A stretch of DNA of 64,000 nt from Paenibacillus tianjinensis (GCF_017086365.1 NZ_CP070969.1:1674001-1738000), one strand, 5' to 3'. Shown: positions 25,995-35,386, counted from the first letter of the stretch. The notes: generated from the letters alone by a model not told the origin. Numbers and translations are program-made.

Positions 25995-26025
25995 GCAGGT
26001 GCGGTAATAACCGTGCCTGCTTTTT
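25995..26025 (+). terminator. Terminator of the kinase-SBP-LacI operon
   Basis: GCAGGTGCGGT pairs with ACCGTGCCTGC (two wobble pairs) around AATA and is followed by TTTTT. Confidence 0.85.
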
Positions 26026-26183
26026 GCATTTCTTCTATAATCGATCCACTCTAAGGCTATATCCGAATCCGTGGTTTCATCTACCTTCCTGCATGCTTTC
26101 ACTACTGATAAGCACCTGGGGCCTCCCGAAGCAGAAATTTGGATGCCCCGCTGAGCATTTGCCCCCCGCCGTTTGCGGTGAAT

Positions 26184-26297
26184 TGTACGTTCAGCGGCGC
26201 AGATGTACCTACCCAAGGCCTAGAAAAAACAATACTATCAACTCGTGTAGAAAGCGCTATCACACCTTTTGCCGGCTTTGTTTTGTAAACGTTTCCC
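26184..26297 (+). promoter_or_regulatory. Twin-type promoter A (tandem TGTAC boxes, -10 and cre) of the GH27 gene
   Basis: TGTAC occurs at 26184-26188 and 26204-26208, 20 nt apart (two helical turns), the second continuing CCTACCCAAGGCC. TACTAT near 26233 can act as -10; no good -35 exists, as at activator-dependent promoters. AGAAAGCGCTATCA (26249-26262) matches the cre consensus at 13 of 14 positions, and a second, weaker cre-like TGTAAACGTTTCCC lies at 26284-26297. The same arrangement recurs at 33273-33355. The rest of the 25972-26367 gap holds only the terminator. Confidence 0.7.
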
Positions 26298-26367
26298 GGG
26301 AAATAACACACGGATTGACGACGTACGAGTACGACCACTTAAAACCAATGCTAGGGGGCGGGAGTAG

Positions 26368-29300
26368 TTGAAGCGAATGAGGAGAAGGCTGGGTTACATG
26401 CTGCTGATGTTGATCACTGTTGTCGCGCAAGTAGGATTCACCGGAATCGGCCGCAATGTAGCGGAAGCGGCGGATAAAGAGCTGGCCCAGAAGCCTTATA
26501 TGGGCTGGAGCAGTTACAGTATGCAGGTGTATGACGGTCCGCAAGGCAACTGGATTTCCGAGCAGAAACTCAAAGCAATGTCTGATGTCATGCACGAGAA
26601 GCTGCAATCCCACGGTTATGAATATATCAATATTGACGCGGGCTGGAACGGCAGCATGGACGGATATGCCCGGCCTATTCCAAGCACGACGCTGTATCCG
26701 AACGGCTTCGAGAACCTGATCGATTACATCCATAGCAACGGCCAGAAGGTCGGAATCTATCTGATTCCGGGCATGTCCAAAGAGGCATATGCGAAGAACC
26801 TGCCAATCTACGGCACGGAGTACCATATGCAGGATATCGCTTACCTGCCTTTGCAGAAAGCCGACTATTGGGATATCGGTTATAAAATCGACTTCACCAA
26901 ACCCGGTGCGCAGGAATACGTCGATTCGATCGCCGACATGATTGCATCCTGGGGCGTCGATTTCGTCAAATTTGACAGCGTTACTCCGGGCTCCGGCTAT
27001 AACAACACCTCCATCGATGCCCGCGGCGATGTCGCCGCCTGGTCCAAGGCCCTGGCCAGACACGGGATCTGGTTTGAATTGTCCTGGGCACTCGACCACA
27101 ATTATGTGGATTACTGGAAACAATATGCTAACGGCTGGCGGATTCAGTGGGACGTGGAAGCCTATAATCCGGAAGTCGGGCTAACGCAGTGGGCTAACAT
27201 TGCCCGCTTATTCCCCGATGCCGCATTGTGGTGGAGAGATGCCGGTCCCGGCGGCTGGAACGACTTCGATTCCTTGAATATCGGAAACGGCGCCATGGAC
27301 GGTTTGACCAAGGACGAGCGGCAGACCGCAATGACCTTTTGGGCGATTTCTGCAGCCCAGCTGTATGTGGGTAACGACCTGACACGGCTGGACGATTACG
27401 GGCTGCAATTGCTTACCAACGACGAAGTCATTGCCGTCAATCAGGCGGGACGCCCTGCGCATCCGTTATCGACCGGCACGCAGCAGCAGGTTTGGTATGC
27501 CAACAACGGCGACGGCACCTATAATGTGGCACTGTTTAACCTGGGCAGCCGCAGTGCTGAAGTGAAAGTCGACTGGAGCGATATCGGACTGGTAGGTCCG
27601 GCGTCTGTCCGTGACCTGTGGAGCCACACGGAACTCGGCGCGTTTGATACGGGCTTCAGCGGCGGCATCCTGGAGCCGCATGCCTCGCGTATGCTTAAGG
27701 TAACGGCCAAAGGCGGAATTTCCGCCGTCAACAACGATGATACCGGCATGCGTTATACCGGCACGTGGTCACGCAGCGGCGGTAAAGAACTGACGGAGGC
27801 AGCGCAGGATCTCAGTGTTGTCATTACCGATACTTCAGGAAATGTCCCGGCGGAGCCTGAACAACCGGGGAACGGCAACGGTGGTACGACCGTTACCCGC
27901 TCAGTTTACGTCAATGACAGCGACAGCCGGATTCAATATCACGGCAGCTGGAATAACCAGTCAGATCGCCCGACTGGCGATTATAAATCCGACGTGCATT
28001 ATACCGAGCACAATGGAGATTATTTCGAATATACCTTTACCGGAACGGGAATCGACCTTATTACCGAAAAGGATTCCTCGCAGGGCGATATTGAAATCTA
28101 TCTGGATGACGATATTACGCCGGAAACGGTCAGCACTTATACTTCCGGCGACCGCGAAGTACAGCAGGCGGTGTACAGCATATCCGGGCTGCCAGGTGGT
28201 GAGCATAGGCTGAAGGGGGTCAAAGCTTCCGGCTCCTATATGCTGCTCGATGCGCTTAAGGTGACGGCAGATAAGCTGATCGTGCCGGACGGCAGCAGCT
28301 TTGACAAGGAGATCAGCAAGCAGGCTGATCTGAGTGCCGAAATGGTACTGGGCGCCGATTCGTTCCTCGGCATCAGGAATGGCGATGCCCCGCTGGTTAA
28401 AGGCACCGATTATGAACGGAGCGGCAGCACGGTTAAGGTCTTCAAGAAGTACCTGCTGAAGCAGCCGTTTGGCGAGACTACACTGATCTTCGATTTTGAA
28501 GGCGGCGGGGGCGAACTCTGGCCGATCGAGATCAAGACGAGTGCAGCGGCAAGCAGCTCGATAGCGCCGGAAACGGACAGCTTTGATAAAGCGGCTTCAC
28601 TGCAGCAGGACATTGCCGTCGCTGTGAATTTGAACGGCAATACGCTTACAGCCATCGAGAATAACAGCGTGCAATTAAGCGAAGGCGATGATTACACCTT
28701 CGAGAACGTTACCGTTACCTTGAAGAAGGAGTATCTTGCCGCCCAACCGCTCGGACAGACCGACTTGACTTTCATATTCAGCGCAGGTGACCCGCAGCTG
28801 CTATCGCTCCAGATTACCAATACGAACACAGTAAGGTACGTTGTGCTCAACAATGACGATTCGTCGATCAAATATACCGGTTCCTGGTCGCGTAACAGCG
28901 GCAGAATCTTCGGTGATTACATGGACGACGTGCATTTCACGGAGCAGAACGGAGACTTCTTCGAATATACGTTCAGGGGCACCGGCATCCAGATGTATAC
29001 AGAGCTGGATAATTCGATGGGCGATGTTGATATCTATGTTGATGGGCGTTTTGAGCAAACGGTCAGCACCTACAGCAGTACCCGAAAGGTGCAGCAGAAC
29101 GTATTCAGTATATCCGGGCTGCCGGAAGGTCTGCATACACTGAAAGCGGTGAAGAAGAATGGCACGTATATGCTGCTCGATATGCTGAAGGTCGAAGTAC
29201 CGGATCTGATCAATCCGGTCACGGCAAGCTTTGATAAAAACGTCTCCGCACAAGCCGATGTAGTCGTGCTGCTGCTGCAGGAGCCGGGGATGTTCAAAGG

Positions 29301-30510
29301 CATTGCCAGCGGGGGCAGCCTGCTTCATGAGGGCACCGATTACATGTTGTCGGGCAACAAGGTTACTTTGAGCAAAACGTACCTTGCCAACCAGCCGACC
29401 GGTACGCGGAAGCTGACATTCAAATTTGGCGGGGACTATCAGAATGATGTGCAGTGGACGTCTAACAACGGTGACTCTGTCCAGTACGTCTTCAAGGGCA
29501 CAGGGGTTCAGCTCGTTGGACCGAAGGGACCGATGCTCGGCGAAATGGAAATATATGTAGATGGTACGCTCAAGGATACGGTTAACGCGAACCATGCCAG
29601 CCGGCAAATTCAGCAGAACCTCTACAGTATTTCCGGGCTTTCGGACGGGATGCACACGATTAAGGTAGTGAAAAAATCGGGCGATTTGCTGCTGATCGAC
29701 CAATTGAAATATACGGTGAGCGCAAGCGGCGGTTCGCCGGGTACCCCGGACCCTAGTACCCCGGATCCGGGCACCCCAAACCCGGGTACACCGAACCCAG
29801 GCACCCCAAACCCGGGTACACCGAACCCAGGCACCCCAAACCCGGGCACTCCAACTCCGGGTACACCGAACCCGGGTGGCACGGTTGCTACGCCAACGCC
29901 ATCGGCAACACCGTCGCCGTCGCCAAGTGCAACACCGTCACCAAGCGCTACGCCATCGCAGGCAGCATCGCCGTATCTGAAGGTCTATGCGGACGGCCAG
30001 TTCAAGCCGGACCGGAATATTACGCGGGCCGAGATCGCTTCGATTCTCGCGAATGCCCTTGATGATAAAGAGGGCGGCAGTGCAGCGATGTTCGGTGACG
30101 TCGGCTCCGGATCATGGGCGGCGGAGGCCATTTCCAAAGTAACGAAGCTGGGGCTGATGCAAGGGTATCCGGACGGTTCCTTCAAGCCGGACCAGCCGCT
30201 GACGAGGGCGGAGCTGGCTTCACTGATCGTTCCGCTGCTGCCTCAAACAGCCGGCCAGAGCCAAGGTTTCTCTGACATTGCCGGAAGCTGGGCGAAGGCG
30301 GCCATCCTGAAAGCACAGTCGGCTGGCATACTGAAAGGTTACCCGGACGGCTCCTTCCGGCCGGATCAGCCGCTTACCCGCGCGGAAACGGTGGTGGCGA
30401 TGAACCGCGTACTGGGCATCACCAAAGCCGTCAGTTCAGCAACCAGGTTCAGCGATGTTCCGGCCACGCACTGGGCGTATGCCGACATCCAGGCCGCAGC
30501 GGCTCCCTGA
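26368..30510 (+). CDS. SLH-anchored GH27 alpha-galactosidase-type enzyme with repeated accessory modules
   Basis: A 1380-residue secreted surface enzyme. Order: signal peptide about 1-35; GH27 barrel from KPYMGWSSYS (41) with probable nucleophile Asp203 in VKFDSV and acid/base Asp301 in GGWNDFDS; C-terminal beta domain to about 450; a stub of module A (about 454-480); module A1 (about 511-634); X2-like Ig modules (about 644-725 and 738-820); module A2 (about 822-945); a third, shortened X2 (about 953-1021) fused directly to a shortened A3 (about 1024-1118); a PGTPNPGTP linker; then SLH repeats laid out as half, full, full, half. GH27 enzymes cut alpha-galactosides, alpha-GalNAc or beta-L-arabinopyranosides. 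The start is TTG 26368 or ATG 26377. It opens the alpha-glycan locus and has its own activator/cre promoter. Confidence 0.88.
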   Translation: MKRMRRRLGYMLLMLITVVAQVGFTGIGRNVAEAADKELAQKPYMGWSSYSMQVYDGPQGNWISEQKLKAMSDVMHEKLQSHGYEYINIDAGWNGSMDGYARPIPSTTLYPNGFENLIDYIHSNGQKVGIYLIPGMSKEAYAKNLPIYGTEYHMQDIAYLPLQKADYWDIGYKIDFTKPGAQEYVDSIADMIASWGVDFVKFDSVTPGSGYNNTSIDARGDVAAWSKALARHGIWFELSWALDHNYVDYWKQYANGWRIQWDVEAYNPEVGLTQWANIARLFPDAALWWRDAGPGGWNDFDSLNIGNGAMDGLTKDERQTAMTFWAISAAQLYVGNDLTRLDDYGLQLLTNDEVIAVNQAGRPAHPLSTGTQQQVWYANNGDGTYNVALFNLGSRSAEVKVDWSDIGLVGPASVRDLWSHTELGAFDTGFSGGILEPHASRMLKVTAKGGISAVNNDDTGMRYTGTWSRSGGKELTEAAQDLSVVITDTSGNVPAEPEQPGNGNGGTTVTRSVYVNDSDSRIQYHGSWNNQSDRPTGDYKSDVHYTEHNGDYFEYTFTGTGIDLITEKDSSQGDIEIYLDDDITPETVSTYTSGDREVQQAVYSISGLPGGEHRLKGVKASGSYMLLDALKVTADKLIVPDGSSFDKEISKQADLSAEMVLGADSFLGIRNGDAPLVKGTDYERSGSTVKVFKKYLLKQPFGETTLIFDFEGGGGELWPIEIKTSAAASSSIAPETDSFDKAASLQQDIAVAVNLNGNTLTAIENNSVQLSEGDDYTFENVTVTLKKEYLAAQPLGQTDLTFIFSAGDPQLLSLQITNTNTVRYVVLNNDDSSIKYTGSWSRNSGRIFGDYMDDVHFTEQNGDFFEYTFRGTGIQMYTELDNSMGDVDIYVDGRFEQTVSTYSSTRKVQQNVFSISGLPEGLHTLKAVKKNGTYMLLDMLKVEVPDLINPVTASFDKNVSAQADVVVLLLQEPGMFKGIASGGSLLHEGTDYMLSGNKVTLSKTYLANQPTGTRKLTFKFGGDYQNDVQWTSNNGDSVQYVFKGTGVQLVGPKGPMLGEMEIYVDGTLKDTVNANHASRQIQQNLYSISGLSDGMHTIKVVKKSGDLLLIDQLKYTVSASGGSPGTPDPSTPDPGTPNPGTPNPGTPNPGTPNPGTPNPGTPTPGTPNPGGTVATPTPSATPSPSPSATPSPSATPSQAASPYLKVYADGQFKPDRNITRAEIASILANALDDKEGGSAAMFGDVGSGSWAAEAISKVTKLGLMQGYPDGSFKPDQPLTRAELASLIVPLLPQTAGQSQGFSDIAGSWAKAAILKAQSAGILKGYPDGSFRPDQPLTRAETVVAMNRVLGITKAVSSATRFSDVPATHWAYADIQAAAAP
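29750..29960 (+). repeat. PGTPNP and Pro/Ser/Thr linker-coding tandem repeats
   Basis: An 18-nt unit coding Pro-Gly-Thr-Pro-Asn-Pro is repeated about seven times with only third-base variation, followed by TPSPSPSA-type repeats. It forms the linker before the SLH region. In-frame protein linker; not a CRISPR. Confidence 0.85.
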
Positions 30511-30561
30511 AGCCTGACGCGCGTGCTTTCATCTTAGACTTTCCCGCAGACTAAGGCTGCC

Positions 30562-30585
30562 GGGGACCCGGAATATCCGGGTCCC
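30562..30585 (+). terminator. Possible terminator hairpin after the GH27 gene
   Basis: A perfect GGGACCCGGA / TCCGGGTCCC stem with an ATA loop follows the GH27 stop, but only a weak T run (TTTTT at 30595) comes later. The rest of the gap to 30865 contains TATGAT near 30805 as a possible -10 of the regulator gene and no further gene. Confidence 0.5.
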
Positions 30586-30864
30586 TTGGTGCCATTTTTC
30601 GAAGAGGGCAGAAGTATGGCACCGTGGGGTGCTTTTTCGCGTCAAACGGGTGGACCGCTTTCCGGGAATTTGGGGCAGACAGAGGCCCCTGTTTGTATTA
30701 CACTTTATAAACGGGAAGAGACATATTCAGAGACTTCCCGGAATTTCTAATAAAAGGCAGTGAACACACCAGCTGAAATCGCTGCTTTTTATTAAGTTCC
30801 GGTATGATCCGATCCGACAGAGATATACAAAAATAATAGCGCTACCAAAGGGGGAGGTCATTTT

Positions 30865-33151
30865 ATGCTTAAATACTCTAACGTCTTCCGCAGATTTTTA
30901 ATCTCCTACATCATCATTCTGATCATTCCGAGCATCGGCGGGTATATGTCATACCGCACGTCCATTACGGTAACGCAGTCACTGTCCATCGAGAACGGTG
31001 TGACGCAGCTGCAGAAAAGCCAGGATATCCTGGAGCGCCGCATGGCCGAGGTCGAAGGCTTTACGCGGCAGCTGGCGATCAATAAACAGCTCAGTGTGCT
31101 GATGAACGAGCGGGACGACAGCACGAATGTCTACGGAATCTGGAATACGATGCAGAACGTGCTTGCTTACCTCCGGCCAAACGAACGATTTTCTCCAGGA
31201 CTATTATATCTATCTGGCCAATTACAATCTGATCCTGACTTCCGGTTCTACTTACCGTCCCGAGCATTTTTACGAGGTGTTTCATTATAACGATCTGTCT
31301 CTGGACGAGTGGCGCAAGGAATTCCTCGAGAAAACCCACCGCAGCGAGATCCGCCCGCTTAGCCCGTTTGTCGAGAGGACCATCCAGACCTCGGTCATTA
31401 CCTATATGCAATCGCTGCCGCTGGACAGCTTCAAGGGCTCATCACCAGCCATCGTCATTGTCAATATCGATGAAAAAGTGATCTCCAGCATGCTCTCGGG
31501 TCTGACCGAGCGTTACGGAGGCTGGGTGCGTGTCAGCGACGAGAACGGGAATACGATCGTTCAACAGGGAAAGGATGCACCGTACATCAGCAGGCTTGCG
31601 ACCGATCCGGCTTTTGACAAGAATAAGGTCAGCCAGTTTTATGAAGATGATCTCGTCATTACAACCCGTTCCGGAACAAACGGCTGGGTCTACCAGGCCG
31701 GTATTCCGCGGAGTGTGCTTCTGGAGAACGCTAACCGGATCAAATACAGATCATGGGCCATCACCGGCGGAACGTTGCTGCTCGGACTCATGGTCGGTCT
31801 AGTGCTGGCTTACCGGAACAGCGCACCGATCAACCGGCTGATCGGCGTCATGAGGGAGCAGTTCGGCAAAGAGGAGACGCATGAGCATGACAGCTTCGAC
31901 TTCCTGAGCGGCAATATCGCCGATATGATCACGAAGAACAAACAACTAGAGAGCGAGCTGGGCCGGCAGCTGCCGCTGATCCGCGATGCCTTCCTCAAGC
32001 GGCTGGTCGCCGGCGAATTCGAATCCCGGGACGAGATCATCTATGCGGCGGAGCAGGCGGACATTCAGCTCGGACCAGGCGCCGGGTATGCCGGTGTGAT
32101 CCAGATCAGCGGGTATTCGGGCATGGACAGCGTTGAGATCCTGAATGAGCTGAACGCATCCCGGCTGCTGCTCAAGCAGGCACTGTCGGAACGGGAGCCG
32201 GCGGTATTGACGACGGATACCGGTTCGGATAAGGTCGTCGCTCTGTTTCTGGCCGGGGAAGGAACCCCCTCGGAGGAGACGCGGATCACGCAGATCATGG
32301 AGAGTCTGACCGGGTATTTGTCTGAAGAATACCGGATGACAATCCAGGCCGGACTCGGCGATCATTTTGCCGCAGTGAACGAGGCCAGCCGCTCTTTCGA
32401 GCAGGCGAAGCAGGCGCTGGAATACACGGTGTACGTCAATAAAAAAGGCATGTTGTGGAGCCGTGAGGCCGGAATCGAGAACACAACCTATTATTATCCG
32501 CTCGATACGGAGCAGCGCCTGATCAGCACGGTTCGTGCAGGAGAGCTGGAGGAGGCGAAGCGGATCATCAATGAAATCTTCGCCCAGAACTTCGGCCAGC
32601 GTGAGCTGTCCGTGGAGATGAAGCATCAGCTGGTCGGCGAGATGAAGGGGACCTTCCTGAAGCTGCTGGATCAGAAGACGTTCCTGGAATCGCCGCTGTT
32701 CGAGAATACCAAACGCAGGATCATCGATATCGACTTTTCCGATCCGCTGGAGAGCATCCGGGAAGAGCTGCATAGCATTATGGAAGAGATGTGCAGCTTG
32801 GTCGTAAGCAAAAAGAAAGACGCGCATATCCTGATTATCCGGCAGATGTATCAGTATACTGCGGAAATGTATGCCGATGCGGAGCTTACGCTGTACCGTG
32901 TCGCCGAGCATGTCGAGCGGCCGGAGAAATATATCTCCCAGCTGTTTAAGGAGGTCACTGGTGTCAATTATTCCGACCATCTGGTTAAGGTGCGCATGGA
33001 CCAGGCCGCTATGCTGCTGAAAGAGAGCAATTATACAGTCGACGAAATCGCCGCGCGGGTCGGCTACAACAGCTCACATTCGTTCCGCCGGGCGTTCAAA
33101 CGCCTGACCGGCATTTCGCCGAGCACATACAGACAGTCGCACATCGAATAA
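30865..33151 (+). pseudogene. AraC-type membrane transcriptional regulator interrupted by a frameshift
   Basis: Two overlapping reading frames make one YesS-like regulator of about 760 residues. Frame 1 (30865-31290) gives the start, TM1 (about 11-30) and the beginning of the extracellular sensor up to AYLRP; frame 2 (visible to 33151) continues TNDFLQDYYIYLANYNL, the rest of the Cache-like sensor, TM2 (SWAITGGTLLLGLMVGLVLAY) and a C-terminal AraC DNA-binding domain (LYRVAEHVERPEKYISQLFKEVTGVNYSDHLVKVRM, VDEIAARVGYNSSHSFRRAFKRLTGISPSTYR). One extra A in CCAAACG at 31178-31184 explains the switch. Such proteins sense extracytoplasmic ligand and activate glycan operons without a phosphorelay. 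It lies between the two operons that share an AraC-like binding pattern. Sequencing error is possible. Confidence 0.88.
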
Positions 33152-33160
33152 CCTCCCTCA

Positions 33161-33199
33161 CGGCTGTGCCGTCCCATTAGGACGGTGCAGCCGTTTTTT
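33161..33199 (+). terminator. Terminator of the AraC-type regulator gene
   Basis: CGGCTGTGCCGTCC pairs with GGACGGTGCAGCCG around a short loop, followed by TTTTTT. Confidence 0.88.
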
Positions 33200-33272
33200 G
33201 TTGCCTGTGGACGGGCAGTAAGCTGAAAAATGGCTGTACCCCCGAGTTCTGGCCCCTCCAAAACGGGCGAGC

Positions 33273-33355
33273 TGTACGCCGAACCGCGCAAGTGTACCTA
33301 TCCAAAGCCGGCAATCATCCACTATGATGAGCTCGTGTAGAAAGCGCTATCACAC
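33273..33355 (+). promoter_or_regulatory. Twin-type promoter B (tandem TGTAC boxes, TATGAT and cre) of the ABC-GH95-GH38 operon
   Basis: TGTAC at 33273-33277 and 33293-33297, again 20 nt apart, the second continuing CCTATCCAAAGCC; TATGAT near 33323 as -10; then a 24-bp block (33332-33355) identical to that at 26242-26265 and holding the cre site AGAAAGCGCTATCA (33339-33352). Distance from the second TGTAC to cre is 46 nt here and 45 nt in promoter A. Confidence 0.72.
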
Positions 33356-33420
33356 ATCACCGGCAGTTTATCAGGGGGGGGATTATTCTGGAGAAACCAT
33401 TTGCTACTCACCATACGGCA

Positions 33421-34353
33421 GTGCCCCACAGAAGGGGTGAAGGGGTTCTGGCAAGAACCGGAAGAAAAATAATGAAGCACTGGCAGCTGCATTTACTGGT
33501 TATACCGCCAATCCTGTTCTTCCTTATTTTTAAATACTATCCGATGCTGAACGCGGTGCTCGCCTTCAAGGATTACAACGTCATTAAAGGCATCTGGGGC
33601 AGTCCGTGGGTCGGTTTCAAAAACTTCCAATTGTTCTTTGAGAATCCGATGTTCTGGACCTTGCTCAAAAATACGCTGAAGCTCAGCGGCTACCTGCTGC
33701 TGGCCGGCTTTCCGATTCCGATTCTGCTGGCGCTGATGATCAACGAAATCCGCGGCGGACGGTTCAAGCGGTTTGTGCAGCTCATCTCTTTTGCACCTTA
33801 TTTCATCTCAACCGTAGTAATGGTCTCCATCATCATGCTGTTCCTGGCTCCGCGCCTCGGGTTCGCCAACATCGCGCTTAATTTTTTTGGAATGGACTCG
33901 ATCAACTTCCTGGGTGAGCCCGGCATGTTCCGTTCCATCTATGTATGGTCGGACATCTGGCAGACGGCGGGGTACAGTGCAGTCATTTATCTGGCGGCAC
34001 TTGCCGGAATCGACCCTACGCTGTATGAAGCGGCCAAGGTCGACGGTGCGTCGCGTTTTCAAAAGATTCGCCATGTTGACCTTCCAGGCATTGTGCCTAC
34101 CATCGTCATCATCCTGATCCTGAATGTGGGCAATGTAATGGCGCTTGGATTTGAAAAAGTATATCTGCTGCAAAATCCGCTGAACATTGCGAATTCCGAG
34201 ATCATTGCGACCTATGTGTATTCGATCGGCCTGCTGAACGCGAACTATAGCTTCGCGACCGCTGTCGGCCTGTTCAACTCCTTGATCAACCTGATCCTCC
34301 TCGTAACGGTCAACGGAGTCGCTAAACGAATCACCAACAACAGTATCTGGTAG
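33421..34353 (+). CDS. ABC sugar transporter permease (LplB type)
   Basis: A roughly 310-residue integral membrane permease with about six helices, an EAA loop (YEAAKVDGASRFQKIRHVDLPGI) that docks the ATPase, and the LplB/YtcQ-type N-terminus (LLVIPPILFFLIFKYYPMLNAVLAFKDYN). With the next two genes it forms a complex-oligosaccharide importer. The start is unclear: GTG 33421 has no ribosome site, ATG 33472 has a weak one, and the only strong ribosome site (a G run at 33374-33381) faces in-frame ATT 33385 / CTG 33388. First gene of the operon behind twin promoter B. No ATPase gene is present; a shared MsmX-like ATPase elsewhere is expected. Confidence 0.9.
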   Translation: MPHRRGEGVLARTGRKIMKHWQLHLLVIPPILFFLIFKYYPMLNAVLAFKDYNVIKGIWGSPWVGFKNFQLFFENPMFWTLLKNTLKLSGYLLLAGFPIPILLALMINEIRGGRFKRFVQLISFAPYFISTVVMVSIIMLFLAPRLGFANIALNFFGMDSINFLGEPGMFRSIYVWSDIWQTAGYSAVIYLAALAGIDPTLYEAAKVDGASRFQKIRHVDLPGIVPTIVIILILNVGNVMALGFEKVYLLQNPLNIANSEIIATYVYSIGLLNANYSFATAVGLFNSLINLILLVTVNGVAKRITNNSIW

Positions 34354-34367
34354 GAAGGAGTTCCTGT

Positions 34368-35273
34368 ATGGCAGCTACGGCAGCAGTTCCTAAGAAAATC
34401 AAAGAATCGGCGGGCGACCGCATTTTTCTGACAGTCATTTATATCATCCTTACACTGGTGGTCATCGCGATCATCTATCCGCTGATCTTCATCATCAGCA
34501 GCTCCATCAGCAGTCCGGCTGCAGTAACATCGGGCAAAGTGTGGCTCTATCCCGTTGATATTTCGTTCAAAGGCTTCAGCGTTCTTTTGAAAACGCCCGA
34601 GATTACGACTGGTTATCTGAATTCTCTCTTCTATACAACTGCCGGCACGCTGATCAGTGTGACGCTGACGATCATGATCGCCTATCCGCTATCACGGCGG
34701 ACGTTCTTCGGACGCAATGCGCTGATGATGGTCATTACGTTCACGATGATCTTCAGCGGCGGTCTCATTCCGACGTACATGGTGGTCAAGGAGATGCATC
34801 TGATCGACACCCGCTGGGCTTTGCTCATCCCGAACGCCATCTGGGTGTGGCAGGTGATCATTGCACGCTCGTTTTTTCAATCCTCGATTCCCGAGGAACT
34901 GCTGGAGGCCAGCGAGATTGACGGCTGTAGTGACATGCGGTTTATCCGCAGTGTGGTGCTGCCGCTTTCCAAGCCGATCCTTGCAGTGCTTGTCCTAATG
35001 TACGCGGTAGGGCAGTGGAATTCCTATTTTGATGCTCTGATCTATTTGAAATCAGCCAATTTGTTCCCGCTCCAGCTCGTGCTGCGCAGCATCATTATCA
35101 TGAACAACAGCTCAGGCAATATGGACGCGATGGCGATGGTTGAAAGACAGCAGCTGTCCGAGCTTCTGAAGTATTCGCTGATCGTCGTGGCGACGCTTCC
35201 GGTGCTTATCATTTATCCGTTCGTGCAGCGGTATTTCGTGCAGGGGATGCTGGTCGGTTCCGTAAAAGGCTAA
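34368..35273 (+). CDS. ABC sugar transporter permease (YtcP type)
   Basis: A 301-residue second permease subunit: N-terminal helix IFLTVIYIILTLVVIAIIYPLIFIISSSIS, several further helices, EAA loop (LLEASEIDGCSDMRFIRSVVLPLSKPI) and the typical C-terminal FVQRYFVQGMLVGSVKG. GGAAGGAG lies before the ATG, 14 nt after the first permease stop. Works with the permease at 33421 and the binding protein at 35387 in importing oligosaccharides made outside by the GH27 enzyme. Confidence 0.93.
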   Translation: MAATAAVPKKIKESAGDRIFLTVIYIILTLVVIAIIYPLIFIISSSISSPAAVTSGKVWLYPVDISFKGFSVLLKTPEITTGYLNSLFYTTAGTLISVTLTIMIAYPLSRRTFFGRNALMMVITFTMIFSGGLIPTYMVVKEMHLIDTRWALLIPNAIWVWQVIIARSFFQSSIPEELLEASEIDGCSDMRFIRSVVLPLSKPILAVLVLMYAVGQWNSYFDALIYLKSANLFPLQLVLRSIIIMNNSSGNMDAMAMVERQQLSELLKYSLIVVATLPVLIIYPFVQRYFVQGMLVGSVKG

Positions 35274-35386
35274 GTCCCTGCCCTTAAGTCTATGCGCTTA
35301 ACCTGATTAAGGGGGTGATCCGCCGGACTTTACGGCTGGACATTGTAGGCAACACTTGTCTAAACTAAAAAAGGGAGTGATGATAT

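Noticed and set aside
25904..26371. Open frame of 155 codons in the gap before the GH27 gene
   Set aside because: It overlaps the preceding gene and then runs through a terminator, the twin promoter and cre; no ribosome site or domain.
29750..29960. Regular short repeats that could suggest a CRISPR array
   Set aside because: Units are contiguous, in frame and code for a Pro-Gly-Thr-Pro-Asn-Pro linker; there are no spacers.
30480..30540. Possible frameshift at the end of the GH27 SLH region
   Set aside because: The last SLH is only half-length, but the half-full-full-half layout occurs in related surface proteins and I saw no clear continuation in another frame.
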